Below, one piece after another: positions 8,375 through 17,250 of a DNA stretch of 64,000 bases. The notes under the pieces were generated by a model that did not search any database, was not told the DNA's origin, and worked only from the letters and a program-made list of their open reading frames with translations. Within the stretch, counting starts at the first letter, position 1. Each line of letters starts with the position of its first letter. The stretch comes from JACKHO01 sp041398745 (GTDB lineage: Bacteria; Planctomycetota; Planctomycetia; Planctomycetales; Planctomycetaceae): assembly GCA_041398745.1 (NCBI GenBank), contig JAWKUB010000003.1, positions 1 through 64,000 on the forward strand, given 5' to 3'. Position numbers and translations under genes: made by a program.

Positions 8375-10165
8375 ATGCATGCCGAAGACCGAATGCTCGG
8401 TGTCGTGTTTGAAACCACAGTCCGCCTGGTGGTCCCCTTGTTTCAGCGCCCCTATGTCTGGAACGAGGAACGCAACTGGGAGCCCCTGTGGGATTCCATT
8501 GAGGTGGTTGCAAACCGTCGCCTTGCCGAAAGTACGCCGCGACCACATTTCCTCGGCGCGATTGTCCTTGAGCAACTCAAAACGGAAACCGGCGAGGTCG
8601 ACTCACGTCAGGTGATTGACGGCCAGCAGCGCCTGACTACGTTGCAGCTGGCCATCGCCGCCGTGCGTGATCTATGCGCCGAGAAGGGCGCCGAGGACTA
8701 TCGTGAAGGCTTCAAGCGGCTCTCCGAGAACTACGTGCCCTCAAAGAAAAATCGGGACAGTGTTTTCAAGGTATGGCCCACGAATGTCGACCGTGAGCAC
8801 TTCCGCCAGGTGATGTCGGCCGGCTCTCTGCTGGCCATCGCAAAAACATACGATGTGAAGCCGGAAGCTCGTGATTACGGACATTTGATTCCCAACTGCT
8901 ACAAGTATTTCTACGAAAAGGCAGAAGAGTGGCTTGGTGAGACTGCAGGTGAGGAACTTGAGGACCGGCTGGAAATCCTCTTTGCCGCCTTTCGCCAGGA
9001 CCTCGTGCTGGTGGTTGTCGACCTGGACGAAGGGGATGATCCGCAGCTGATTTTCGAAACTCTGAATGCCTTGGGGACGCCGCTGGCTCCCGCCGATTTG
9101 GTGAAGAACTTCCTGTTTCATACCGCAGAGCAGGAAGGTGCCAGCATTACAGAACTCTACGAGGAAACATGGCAACCGTTTGATGACAACGTGCAGTACT
9201 GGCGGGCCGAAGTACGACAAGGGCGACTCAAGTGGTTCCGAATTGACACATTCCTCGCGCATTACCTGACATTGCTGCGTCAGGATGTCGTGAGCATGAC
9301 GCACTTGTTCACGGAGTTTCGCGAGCATTTCGACCAGGAAGATGTCTCCGCTGCACAGCAGGTTCGAAATCTCAGACAATACGCCAAAGTCTTCGAGGGC
9401 TTCGATCTGTATCACCCCGAATCACGAGAGGGCATGTTCTTCAAGAGGCTTGAGGCACTTGACACGAGCATGGCCGTTCCAGTCCTGCTGGAGATGTTAC
9501 GAAGCCCACAGTCGGACGAGGACAAGGAACAGTTTCTGCAGCTCCTTGAGTCGTATCTTGTTCGACGCGCTGTCTGCTGCCTGACTTACAAGAACTACAA
9601 TCGTCTGTTTGTAGATATGATCAGGAGCTTGTCAAAAGCGGGCTTCACTTCCGCTGCACTGCGAGAATTTCTACTGGAGCGGAAGGGTGATAGTACCGAG
9701 TGGCCAACGGACCAGCAGTTTCGAAAGGCCTTCTGTGATTTTCCGATCTACAAGCGCCTGAAGCAGTCCCGGACCCGGATGGTGCTGGAGGGCATTGAGC
9801 GAGCGATGCATGACGGCAAGAATGAGAAGATTTCGATTGACGAGCAGTTGACGATCGAGCATGTGATGCCACAGGATTGGCGGGCCAACTGGCCTATGCC
9901 AGATGGCTCAACTCTCGAAGATGAAATGCATCGGGAAGAAGTGCTGCAATCATTCGGCAACCTGACTTTGGTCACCAGGAAACTGAATCCGTCCATGTCA
10001 AACAGCGCTTGGTCTGAGAAAAAGACCGCCCTGCAGGAGCATAGCGCGCTGACGATGAACCGGAGGCTGCAGAAGTCTGCAAAGTGGAGTGAAGACACCA
10101 TTGCCGAGCGTAGTAGAGAAATGTGCGAGATTGCCCTGACAATTTGGCCACGGCCAGAAAGTTAG
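8375..10165 (+). CDS. DUF262/DUF1524 restriction endonuclease (GmrSD-like type IV)
   Basis: 596 residues. The N-terminal DUF262 domain shows the DGQQRLTT motif from D82, an NTP-binding ParB-like motif. The C-terminal DUF1524 domain shows E495-H496 (TIEHVMPQ) and the later N529-containing GNLTLVTRKLNPSMSN segment, the His-Me finger nuclease pattern of this family. Proteins with this architecture (GmrSD, related to BrxU) cut modified phage DNA in an NTP-dependent way. Size and both motifs fit an intact single-chain enzyme. It is preceded by a 250-bp gap with a candidate -10 box, so it may be transcribed independently. Confidence 0.85.
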   Translation: MHAEDRMLGVVFETTVRLVVPLFQRPYVWNEERNWEPLWDSIEVVANRRLAESTPRPHFLGAIVLEQLKTETGEVDSRQVIDGQQRLTTLQLAIAAVRDLCAEKGAEDYREGFKRLSENYVPSKKNRDSVFKVWPTNVDREHFRQVMSAGSLLAIAKTYDVKPEARDYGHLIPNCYKYFYEKAEEWLGETAGEELEDRLEILFAAFRQDLVLVVVDLDEGDDPQLIFETLNALGTPLAPADLVKNFLFHTAEQEGASITELYEETWQPFDDNVQYWRAEVRQGRLKWFRIDTFLAHYLTLLRQDVVSMTHLFTEFREHFDQEDVSAAQQVRNLRQYAKVFEGFDLYHPESREGMFFKRLEALDTSMAVPVLLEMLRSPQSDEDKEQFLQLLESYLVRRAVCCLTYKNYNRLFVDMIRSLSKAGFTSAALREFLLERKGDSTEWPTDQQFRKAFCDFPIYKRLKQSRTRMVLEGIERAMHDGKNEKISIDEQLTIEHVMPQDWRANWPMPDGSTLEDEMHREEVLQSFGNLTLVTRKLNPSMSNSAWSEKKTALQEHSALTMNRRLQKSAKWSEDTIAERSREMCEIALTIWPRPES

Positions 10166-10323
10166 ATTCGAAGAGAGCTGCCTCCAATGAGTCGCCTAAA
10201 CTCATGGGTGAACTCGGCCTTTGGTTTTGGAAATTGCGCAGCATCGGTGGAATCGGCCTGACATACCTGCGGCGTTTGGCATCCCACCGACAAATCCAGC
10301 CTTTCAGCGTTTTGAGTCACAGG

Positions 10324-10833
10324 ATGAACATTCTCGTCTATAAGCGGACGCACACTGGTGATCCAAGTCCTGGTGGGTGCTTTGGCGTCCACGATTGCAT
10401 GGGAGCAATTCGCGACCGCGGTTTTGACGCAGTGATCGGTGTCGGTGGAATGGGGTTGGAAGCCATGGCAAACGGAATTGCCGGACAGGTGAACTGGATC
10501 GGCATTGGCCCTCACAAAACGCATGCGCACGGCAAACGCGGCCCCGAGGTAACGTTTGACCACTTCTTGGACTTCGGAGATGGTGGCCCCAGCTTTGAAC
10601 AGATGGCTCCAGCACTCGCAAAGCGAATGTATGGACACAATGTCCGCAGCGTCATGCAGGGCCTCACGGAAGTGGAGCAGGGCGAAGCTGAAAGAATTCT
10701 TGCGATGGCAAAGAATGCTCCGCCATCTGCTGCACGTGGAAAGGCTGTACAGACTCGTGTGACTCGGTCCCGATGCAAACGCCGCAGTCGCAAATCTTCA
10801 AATGAGTCTGGCAATTGTTCGGAGCGATGTTAG
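10324..10833 (+). CDS. Small protein of unknown function, conserved-looking (MNILVYKRTH N-terminus)
   Basis: About 169 residues from the ATG at 10324; an in-frame extension to 10123 overlaps the preceding gene and is less likely. The first 120 residues have protein-like composition with a glycine-rich segment (AVIGVGGMGLEAMANGIAGQ) and a His-rich KTHAHGKRG motif. The last ~45 residues are basic and low in complexity (SRCKRRSRKSSNE). I have an impression of having met this N-terminus in restriction neighbourhoods but cannot name the family. No membrane segment. Confidence 0.5.
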   Translation: MNILVYKRTHTGDPSPGGCFGVHDCMGAIRDRGFDAVIGVGGMGLEAMANGIAGQVNWIGIGPHKTHAHGKRGPEVTFDHFLDFGDGGPSFEQMAPALAKRMYGHNVRSVMQGLTEVEQGEAERILAMAKNAPPSAARGKAVQTRVTRSRCKRRSRKSSNESGNCSERC

Positions 10834-11623
10834 AAGAAAGGAGTGATTTCACGTCCAATTGAATCAAATGCGCGCAGGCGATTTACTGCTGGATTGGAGG
10901 TATTGGCCTGACCATGGAAGCACATTTGCCCCTGAGTTGATGAATCTGGCTCTTCTTCGATTTCACCATGTTAAGAAGTTTTGCTCGTCGGCTGTCAGAT
11001 GGTCCAACGAAATTCTGGCGCGGCTTCTTACAATGAAGCCCAAAGCAAGGATCATAGGATTTCGCCATGGGCGCCCAAACCAAACCGCTCACCACTCACC
11101 AAGCAAAAGTGGAAGATCATGCTCTTCCATTTTCGAGCACCGAAATTTCAGGGTGAAAAATTTTGAGGGGTACAAGTACATGCATTGCCCGGCCCTCCGT
11201 GGGGGCCTCCCCCCGGCCTGATGCGTGTTCTGGAGCCAATGGAGTAGTAGCGATTGCATGTTGTCCGCGTTGACGCATGAGCCCGCTCTGGCAAACAAGA
11301 ATCGGAATGGGTCATTAATGGCCGAGAGCCCAATGGCGGAGCATCACCGCTCCATTAAATCATGCGTCACGGCACTGCTCACAGCCATGTCCTGCAGACG
11401 GGATGTTGATCACACATCCCAAGCGGCAGCAAGCGTGAACGCCCGCTCAAAGCGCCATGGGGCGAACTAGCGATGCTCACAAACCTGCCGATCAGCTCAA
11501 ACGCTCTGCACTTCATGATCCGAACGTGAAACTCTGTCGTCACGAAACAGTGTGCGGACTCGACAGTTGTGGAGACAGCCAGATACATTTCGACGAAGTG
11601 TTGGCCCGACGCAGGCTGCCACA
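10834..11623. other. Gene-poor stretch
   Basis: Only short open frames with no recognisable domain or good ribosome site. A GC-rich patch lies at about 11188-11222 with runs of G and C. Nothing assignable. Confidence 0.4.
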
Positions 11624-12103
11624 TCAGCCGCAAATGGTGGACAGATTCCGCACCATTGTCAGCCATTCGGTAACGCTATCGATGGTTACCTCGTCTCTTG
11701 CTGGCCTGCCCCACATCGTTTGCACGGCATTGACGAGTTCCGCCACCACATCGACAAGCAGGCTGTTTAGAGACACGGCGGCGTATTGCGGTCCAAAAGG
11801 TTCACCCCTCCCGTAGAATTGACCGTCGATGTATACGCCATGCCGGAATTCATGGAAGGCAAACAGCGGGATCGCTTCCCTCACGTCGCGATGTGCTACC
11901 GTACGGCAGAGGAGCGAAAAACCTGTAGACTCTCGCACGTAGTACGGTCCCAGAATGCGACCATCGGGGAGCGGAACGAGAATGCCATAGCCGTTGGTAT
12001 TCCCACCAGTCAAATGCAGAACCCACACCTCGACGATTCGCTCGCCTGGCAACAGCATTTCGACGATATCACCTTTCTGAAGCACGTCCCGACTTTCGTT
12101 CAT
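11624..12103 (-). CDS. Hypothetical protein (159 aa)
   Basis: The N-terminal 110 residues look like real protein: MNESRDVLQKGDIVEMLLPG followed by beta-rich, glycine-containing segments (GYGILVPLPDGRILGPYYV). The C-terminal 50 residues are helical. There are no recognised motifs, and it has no neighbours on the same strand. No clear Shine-Dalgarno was found, so the call is tentative. Confidence 0.4.
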   Translation of the reverse strand: MNESRDVLQKGDIVEMLLPGERIVEVWVLHLTGGNTNGYGILVPLPDGRILGPYYVRESTGFSLLCRTVAHRDVREAIPLFAFHEFRHGVYIDGQFYGRGEPFGPQYAAVSLNSLLVDVVAELVNAVQTMWGRPARDEVTIDSVTEWLTMVRNLSTICG

Positions 12104-13310
12104 GTTCTGATTGCCGAAGCGTAGAACGCATCTGAGGCCGTTGCGGGATGGAATGACGAAAGCTGAGAGTTTCTACGCAGCTTGCGCACTGGTGTGCGTG
12201 AACCCACTGAGGACCTGCGGGATGTCAATGAGGCCAACTCTTGGCGAGTTGTGGAGTCCAGCAGTGCCAGGGTGGTAATATCCGAATTAACTTACAACTG
12301 CCAGGATCTCAGAAAGCATTGGAATGCATGTTGAATCAGAGTTCTCGCACGTTGCTGAGAGACGGAAAAATGCCGCCCCACCTGAGCCTGGCCACGCCCC
12401 TGGATCGCACGATTGAGGCAGCCATCGACCTCACATTTCGCCTGGTGAATCACGCGCACAGACCGTTCAGATTGAATCGCATCTTGCCAGCCATCTGGTC
12501 GCTGACTTCGCGTCTGGCTCCCCGACCGTCTTACAAATCAGAGGATATTGCCGTACCAACTGTGTCGGAACAGAGAAATCCGATCATGTTTTCCAATCGC
12601 TAATTGGGAGAAGTCTCACTCCGTCAACCCGTAGAGAGAACGTTGCTTTCGGAGAGGTTTGGACTCCGGCCGGAGGTTGGTTGGGGGCTACGTTCGTCGC
12701 GTGGATGTCTCCACCAGTTGGGTTCTGGTTTGTCACCTGATCACCTCGGGCTTCCATCAACATCACCAACGTGGAACTCGCCGCCGAGCGAGCGGTTCCA
12801 TTCGGGGCGCGTTGTGTGGCATGTCCGGGCATTCGCTTAGGAATCCATCGGTGGTCGGGTTTCTAGTGTTTGGGCAGCATGTGAAAAACGCCAGAAGGTC
12901 GTCAAGTGGAGGGAAGGGAAAATCCGTAAAAACCTTCAAAAATTTCTCTCGGGGTAGGTAAATCTACGCGGCGGGGCCGTGGGGGCCAGCGGGGGGCGTT
13001 TTTCCAGCCTTTTTCGTCGTCGGTCACTCCTCCCACGTTGCACCACATGCACGAACGAGCCACGCAACCAAGTGTTTTCCCTAGTATCTTTCACTTGTAG
13101 TGGTTTCCAGTTCAGGAAATCACCACCGATTCGAGATGATGATTTCCAGCCGGGTTAGGTGCGTCGCCAACGTATTGAATAGGTCGGGATTGTGGCCGGC
13201 TGGCGAGTGCCTGGACCCCACGAATCCAATTTTGTCCAGTCTTTCCCGTCAGGGGGGCTTTTCCTTCTCTCCCAGCATTGCGCCTGCAAACGTTCCCTGA
13301 CTTCATCTAG

Positions 13311-13338
13311 CCAGGCGATTCCAGCCAGGCGATTCCAG
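13311..13338. repeat. 14-bp tandem repeat, two copies
   Basis: CCAGGCGATTCCAG occurs twice back to back, directly before the dispersed 68-bp repeat copy. Confidence 0.8.
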
Positions 13339-13341
13339 CCA

Positions 13342-13410
13342 GCCGGGAACGCCCCCCGATTCCTTTCGGAGGGATTGGGAGGCACGGGGAACGTTCCGCC
13401 TAGCGTACCG
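13342..13410 (+). repeat. Dispersed ~68-bp repeat, copy 1
   Basis: Begins CCGGGAACGCCCCCCGATTC and runs through GGAGGGATTGGGAGG to CGCCTAGCGTA. A second copy of the same order lies at 13941-14009 with scattered mismatches and the same orientation. It contains a short TCC-TTTC-GGA hairpin, so it may be a REP- or MITE-like unit. Confidence 0.75.
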
Positions 13411-13610
13411 CCGAGCCATAGCGAGAACAGCGGTAGGCGGCGGCTCGTTCCGCCTCCTTCCCTCCTTCAGGTCTGATATTTCATATAGGGAGAAAAGAAA
13501 CACACACCAAAACGTTTCGACCACGTTTCGACGTAATCACGTTGCACGCAATAGACTTGCGACAACCCCACCGAATCGGTCCAGACACCCCCAAAACGGA
13601 AACGAAAATA

Positions 13611-13639
13611 GCCCCACCGGGAACGTTTCCCGGTGGGGC
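13611..13639 (-). terminator. Strong hairpin terminator for the 63-aa gene
   Basis: GCCCCACCGGGAA pairs perfectly with TTCCCGGTGGGGC across a short loop (13 bp stem). Read on the minus strand, the stem is followed by TATTTTCGTTT. It lies about 30 bp beyond the stop of the gene at 13669-13860, which supports that gene being real. Confidence 0.75.
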
Positions 13640-13668
13640 CTGATGATCAGATTGTCAAACGACGGACG

Positions 13669-13860
13669 TTATTCTTCGTAAAAATCCGTGCAAATTTCAC
13701 CACTCAAAATGTCGTCAAATTTACCCGCTAGGATGCGCTGGCAAAGGGCCTTGAGTTGGTCCGGGTCATTGATGAACGCGGAGTTTCGCCAGTTGATTTT
13801 GCCGGACTCAAAACGGGTGCCGATTAAGAGCGACTCCTTCCCATGTTTGTAGTATCGCAT
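13669..13860 (-). CDS. Small hypothetical protein (63 aa)
   Basis: Sequence begins MRYYKHGKESLLIGTRF and ends with an acidic helix (GEICTDFYEE). Composition is protein-like, and a strong terminator follows at 13611-13639. No family recognised, no membrane segment. Possibly an orphan accessory or immunity-type small gene; function unknown. Confidence 0.5.
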   Translation of the reverse strand: MRYYKHGKESLLIGTRFESGKINWRNSAFINDPDQLKALCQRILAGKFDDILSGEICTDFYEE

Positions 13861-13940
13861 CAGTTCCAGTGCAAGCAGTTCCAGTTCTGGTTTGTCACTG
13901 GTGGCCTTCTTGCCGGTGGACTAGTCGTCGATCTTGTCCG

Positions 13941-14009
13941 GCCGGGAACGCTCCCCGATTTCTTCCGGAGGGATTGGGAGGCTTCAGGAACGTCCCGCCT
14001 AGCGTATGG
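13941..14009 (+). repeat. Dispersed ~68-bp repeat, copy 2
   Basis: Same order of blocks as at 13342-13410: GCCGGGAACGCTCCCCGATT, GGAGGGATTGGGAGG, CGCCTAGCGTA, same orientation. The 13861-14247 interval otherwise shows no supported gene. Confidence 0.75.
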
Positions 14010-14247
14010 GGCGAAATTCGCACCGGTCGCTCGTCTGAATATTTCTGCATACTGCATTGCCTTGCTCTCGTCTCAGCACGTTGGCAGGCTTCTAGTTCTA
14101 GCGCGGTTCATTCACTTCCGGCTTTGGATGGCTTGTCGTGGAGGGGCGTGCAACGGCTTGAGGTGGAGAGGCGCGGAGCGGCCCCCTCCCCGCGTGGCTG
14201 GCTGGTTGGATTGTCGTGGTTCGTGGGCAGCGCGAAGGAGTGGTGGG

Positions 14248-14765
14248 TCATGTGTGGCCGGTGGTGGCGAGCACCTGACAGCGGGCGGTCGCCTGAGCGT
14301 AGAGCGGCCAGTGAGGCCAACTGGAAGAGACTTCAACCAGGATGCGACGGGTGCTCTGGAGGACGCGTGCCGCCACCTTGATGAGACGCACGCAGCCAGG
14401 CCAGGAAGATGTGCTTAGTTGTCGGCTCACTGATGATCTGCGGGAAGTATTGGTGCTGTTTGTAGTAGCCGTGAAACAGTGTCAGCTGCTGCTTCCCATG
14501 TGTGGCATCATCGGTAGGATCAATATCGAGGAACATCTCGTCCGGCAGTGAGCCGCGATGGTGCTGCTGCAGCCGCTCGATCCCTGTTGTGACCTGGAAC
14601 TCAATGAGCCGCAACAGCATCGCGGGCGTAATCGAATTCTCGAATCGGGACAGCGTCGGCTGAGAGGCGAGGTCATCGCCCTGAGGATTTCGCTCAGCGA
14701 CGATTTTGAAAACCGGGTCGGACCTGAGGTCGTCGTGGTCAACGGCATCGTCACCTGGAATGGCT
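14248..14765 (-). mobile_element. Decayed IS1380-family transposase remnant
   Basis: Read on the minus strand from 14765, the translation passes through DDLRSDPVFKIVAERNP, then SLPDEMFLDIDPTDDATHG and LTLFHGYY. This is the DDE-bearing N-terminal half of IS1380-type transposases, with the first catalytic Asp in the IDIDxTDD motif. At about 14395 the frame breaks into RLIKVAARVLQSTRRILVEV, which fits the far C-terminus of the same family, so the middle ~200 residues have been deleted. No intact ends were identified. A dead element. Confidence 0.75.
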
Positions 14766-14821
14766 GGACTTTTTGAAAACGATCAAGGAGGCGTATCCCG
14801 AGGGAGACGGGTCATGCGGAG

Positions 14822-15187
14822 GGCCTGCTGAGCCCTCAGTTGAACACAAAGATGATCAACACATTCCTGAAGCAGTTTTCGTTGACGATTCCCGCCACAG
14901 AGCACGCCGTGATGATTTGGGATGGAGCCGGTTTCCACACGGCCAAACTCCTGGAAGTGCCGTCCAACGTCACGCTGGTCCAACTTCCGCCCTCCAGTCC
15001 CGAACTCAATCCGATTGAGAATTTGTGGCACTACCTGAAAAGCCACTACTGGAGCAACCAGGCGTACGAAGATCACGACGCCCTCGAAGAAGCCGCCATG
15101 CAGGCCTGGCAGAAGGCCGTTCTCGACCAGGAACTCATGCAAACCGTATGCGCCGCCCCCTACCTCAAAAGCGCTACTTCAAATTGA
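14822..15187 (+). mobile_element. C-terminal fragment of an IS630-family transposase
   Basis: The translation GLLSPQLNTKMINTFLKQF continues with VMIWDGAGFH, PPSSPELNPIENLWHYLK and SHYWSN, the second Asp and final Glu regions of the DDE domain of IS630/Tc1-mariner transposases. The N-terminal half, with the helix-turn-helix and first Asp, is missing; the fragment abuts the IS1380 remnant at about 14766-14821. It is a broken element just upstream of the cas operon. Confidence 0.8.
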
Positions 15188-15456
15188 AACGCGTATCAAG
15201 CTCCATTTAGAGTACACTGCTGCACAGCTATTGCAACGCCACTTAATGAACACAATATCCAGCAGGTGGGACAGATCCTGTCTTAACTGCCGAACACTTC
15301 CGAAAACCTCTTGCGTTTGCAGTAGTCGGATATCTGCCTGTCTGGTTGGCAACCAAGAACCGGCTTGCTAACCTCACAACGAGTCGTGAGTTGACACGTG
15401 TGCCTTAGTTGCTGAGTTGAGTATTGTGACGAGGACAGGCAGGAAGGGGCTTGGTC
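15188..15456. other. Upstream region of the type III cas operon
   Basis: No gene. It must carry the promoter of the cas10 operon. TTGACA occurs near 15392, but no matching -10 is convincing. A ribosome site (AGGAAGGGG, about 15440-15448) precedes the ATG at 15457. Confidence 0.4.
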
Positions 15457-17250
15457 ATGTATTTGGTGGTGTTGGAAACTGGCGGCAACCAACGGTATAT
15501 CTTTCAGTCGAATCGCCTGCGGGAGAACATTGGCGCTTCTGAACTTACCTATCGCGGCGGGACCGAATACGTACTCCGGGCCGTACACAATGCAGGCGGT
15601 GCAGATTTCTCGGAGGTTCTTGGTAACCCCGCAGGCGTGCGCCAGAAGATACTTGATCAGAATCCTGGCGGGACCAATGGAATTGAGGTGATTGTCGCGA
15701 CATCCGGGAAGGCGATGCTCCTGGTTGAGGATGTCAGCAAAGCGAAAAAGATTGTGCGGCAGGCGACCGCGACTGCATTAAAGGAGGCTCCCGGACTGGA
15801 CCTGTGCGGCGTTGTTTGGGAAGTCGCTGGAGACAACTTTGGCCAAACAGTCAGAAATGCCCATCAGAAATTGCAGGAGATTCAATCGCAGCGAACTGGC
15901 TGTTCGACAAGGTATCCTCAACTGCCCGTCGTAGCCGAGTGCCAGAGTACGGGTGGCCCGGCATTTGGGATGACCGACGAAGCTTTGCGTACCCAGGATG
16001 ATCGACGAAAGCCAGAAGTAACTTCCGTCTGGAGGGATGTCAGTAGGTCGTCGTTTGTGAAGGGCGAGTATTTCGGAAAGTGGCAGGTTGACGACGAAGC
16101 AAGTCGACATCAACGCCGGGGCTGGCGCGATCGACTGGAGAACATTTGCGCAAACAAATTGCAGTTTGCTCCCAACCCACACCGCTTGGAGAAAGATGCG
16201 AACCTGGATTGGCTCGGTGTAGTTCACATCGACGGCAATGGTCTGGGGCTTATCTTTCTGAACTTCGAAAATTTCCTACCCGACGGCAAGCGAGACTATC
16301 GGACTTACGTGAATTTGTTTCGGAAGTTTTCATGCGCCCTTGAGGAAGCTGCCGAGACGGCATTTTGTCGAACACTCGAAGGTGATGACTCATGGACACC
16401 GAAATTGCATGATCGTGGCAAGAATCCGTTTCCGGCTTTTATTCCGCTCATTTTGGGTGGAGATGATGTTACGTTAGTTTGCGATGGTCGCGAAGCTCTC
16501 CCGTTCACAATTCGGTTTCTGCGGAACTTCGAAGAGGAGACAGGTAAACGGCAAGACGTGGCTGAAATCATTCGTGCAGCGACCGGGGAACGGGAATCGG
16601 CTGTTACTGCGTCAGCCGGGGTTGCCATTGTGAAGCCTCATTTTCCGTTTCATCGGGCGTACCATCTGGCCGAGCAGTTGATCAACTCGGCCAAGAGACC
16701 AATCAAAGCTTTATTTGAACTGGGACAACCACGGTGTTCGTCTATCGATTTCCACATTCTCTACGACGCTTCGTACACAGACTTGCAATCGATTCGCAAA
16801 CGACTCGTCGCGCCAGATGGCTGTCTTCTCACTACGAAGCCCTATGTACTGCTTGATGATGATCGGCCGCATGACAACGACTGGGTTAATGCAGCCAACT
16901 GGATGGGATTAGACAAGAGAGTCGAAGCGCTTAATTCGACCACCGATGGAAGGCGTTTGTTGTCCAGCAGTCAAATGCATGCGTTGCGAGAGGCGTTGCA
17001 CGAGGGAACTAAGGAAGCGGACAACCAACTCGCACTCGTTTCGCATCGGCTTTCTGCATCTCAATACAACGTGCTTCGAGAGGACCAGAGCGACACTCTG
17101 GTTCGCGACAGAACGCCCTATCCCGGCGAGACTTCCTCAAGCTCAAGTGAAACGACTCCTCGCAAGGAAACGCGTTTTCTCGATGCGCTTGATGTGGCCG
17201 CGTTCTGGGGTGTGACCAGCGGAGATGATCAACCAGGGAGTGATTCATGA
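15457..17250 (+). CDS. cas10: Cas10, type III CRISPR signalling subunit (GGDD cyclase, no HD domain)
   Basis: 597 residues from the ATG at 15457, seven bases after a good AGGAAGGGG; a TTG two codons upstream is less likely. The N-terminal block (YIFQSNRLRENIGASEL) and the HIDGNGLG strand (about residue 256) are palm-type features. The cyclase motif GGDD is intact at 334-337 (LILGGDDVTLV), followed by a second block (ASAGVAIVKPHFPFHRAY). No HD nuclease domain is visible at the N-terminus, so target DNA cleavage by this subunit is not expected. Known role in the family: converts ATP to cyclic oligoadenylate when the crRNA complex binds target RNA. The stop overlaps the next start (ATGA, 17247), and downstream CARF and ring-nuclease genes agree with active signalling. 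Confidence 0.9.
   Translation: MYLVVLETGGNQRYIFQSNRLRENIGASELTYRGGTEYVLRAVHNAGGADFSEVLGNPAGVRQKILDQNPGGTNGIEVIVATSGKAMLLVEDVSKAKKIVRQATATALKEAPGLDLCGVVWEVAGDNFGQTVRNAHQKLQEIQSQRTGCSTRYPQLPVVAECQSTGGPAFGMTDEALRTQDDRRKPEVTSVWRDVSRSSFVKGEYFGKWQVDDEASRHQRRGWRDRLENICANKLQFAPNPHRLEKDANLDWLGVVHIDGNGLGLIFLNFENFLPDGKRDYRTYVNLFRKFSCALEEAAETAFCRTLEGDDSWTPKLHDRGKNPFPAFIPLILGGDDVTLVCDGREALPFTIRFLRNFEEETGKRQDVAEIIRAATGERESAVTASAGVAIVKPHFPFHRAYHLAEQLINSAKRPIKALFELGQPRCSSIDFHILYDASYTDLQSIRKRLVAPDGCLLTTKPYVLLDDDRPHDNDWVNAANWMGLDKRVEALNSTTDGRRLLSSSQMHALREALHEGTKEADNQLALVSHRLSASQYNVLREDQSDTLVRDRTPYPGETSSSSSETTPRKETRFLDALDVAAFWGVTSGDDQPGSDS

Larger units (their letters stand above)
12104..13668. other. Long non-coding stretch with short repeats
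   Basis: No convincing gene. Contains a 14-bp tandem duplication (13311-13338), one copy of a ~68-bp dispersed repeat (13342-13410) and, near its right end, the terminator of the small minus-strand gene. Probably decayed accessory DNA. Confidence 0.5.

Noticed and set aside
8741..9415. 224-codon antisense frame inside the DUF262 gene
   Set aside because: No start context or protein pattern; the sense gene is well supported.
12241..12603. 120-codon + strand frame in the gene-poor zone
   Set aside because: Composition and lack of any motif or ribosome site do not support a gene.
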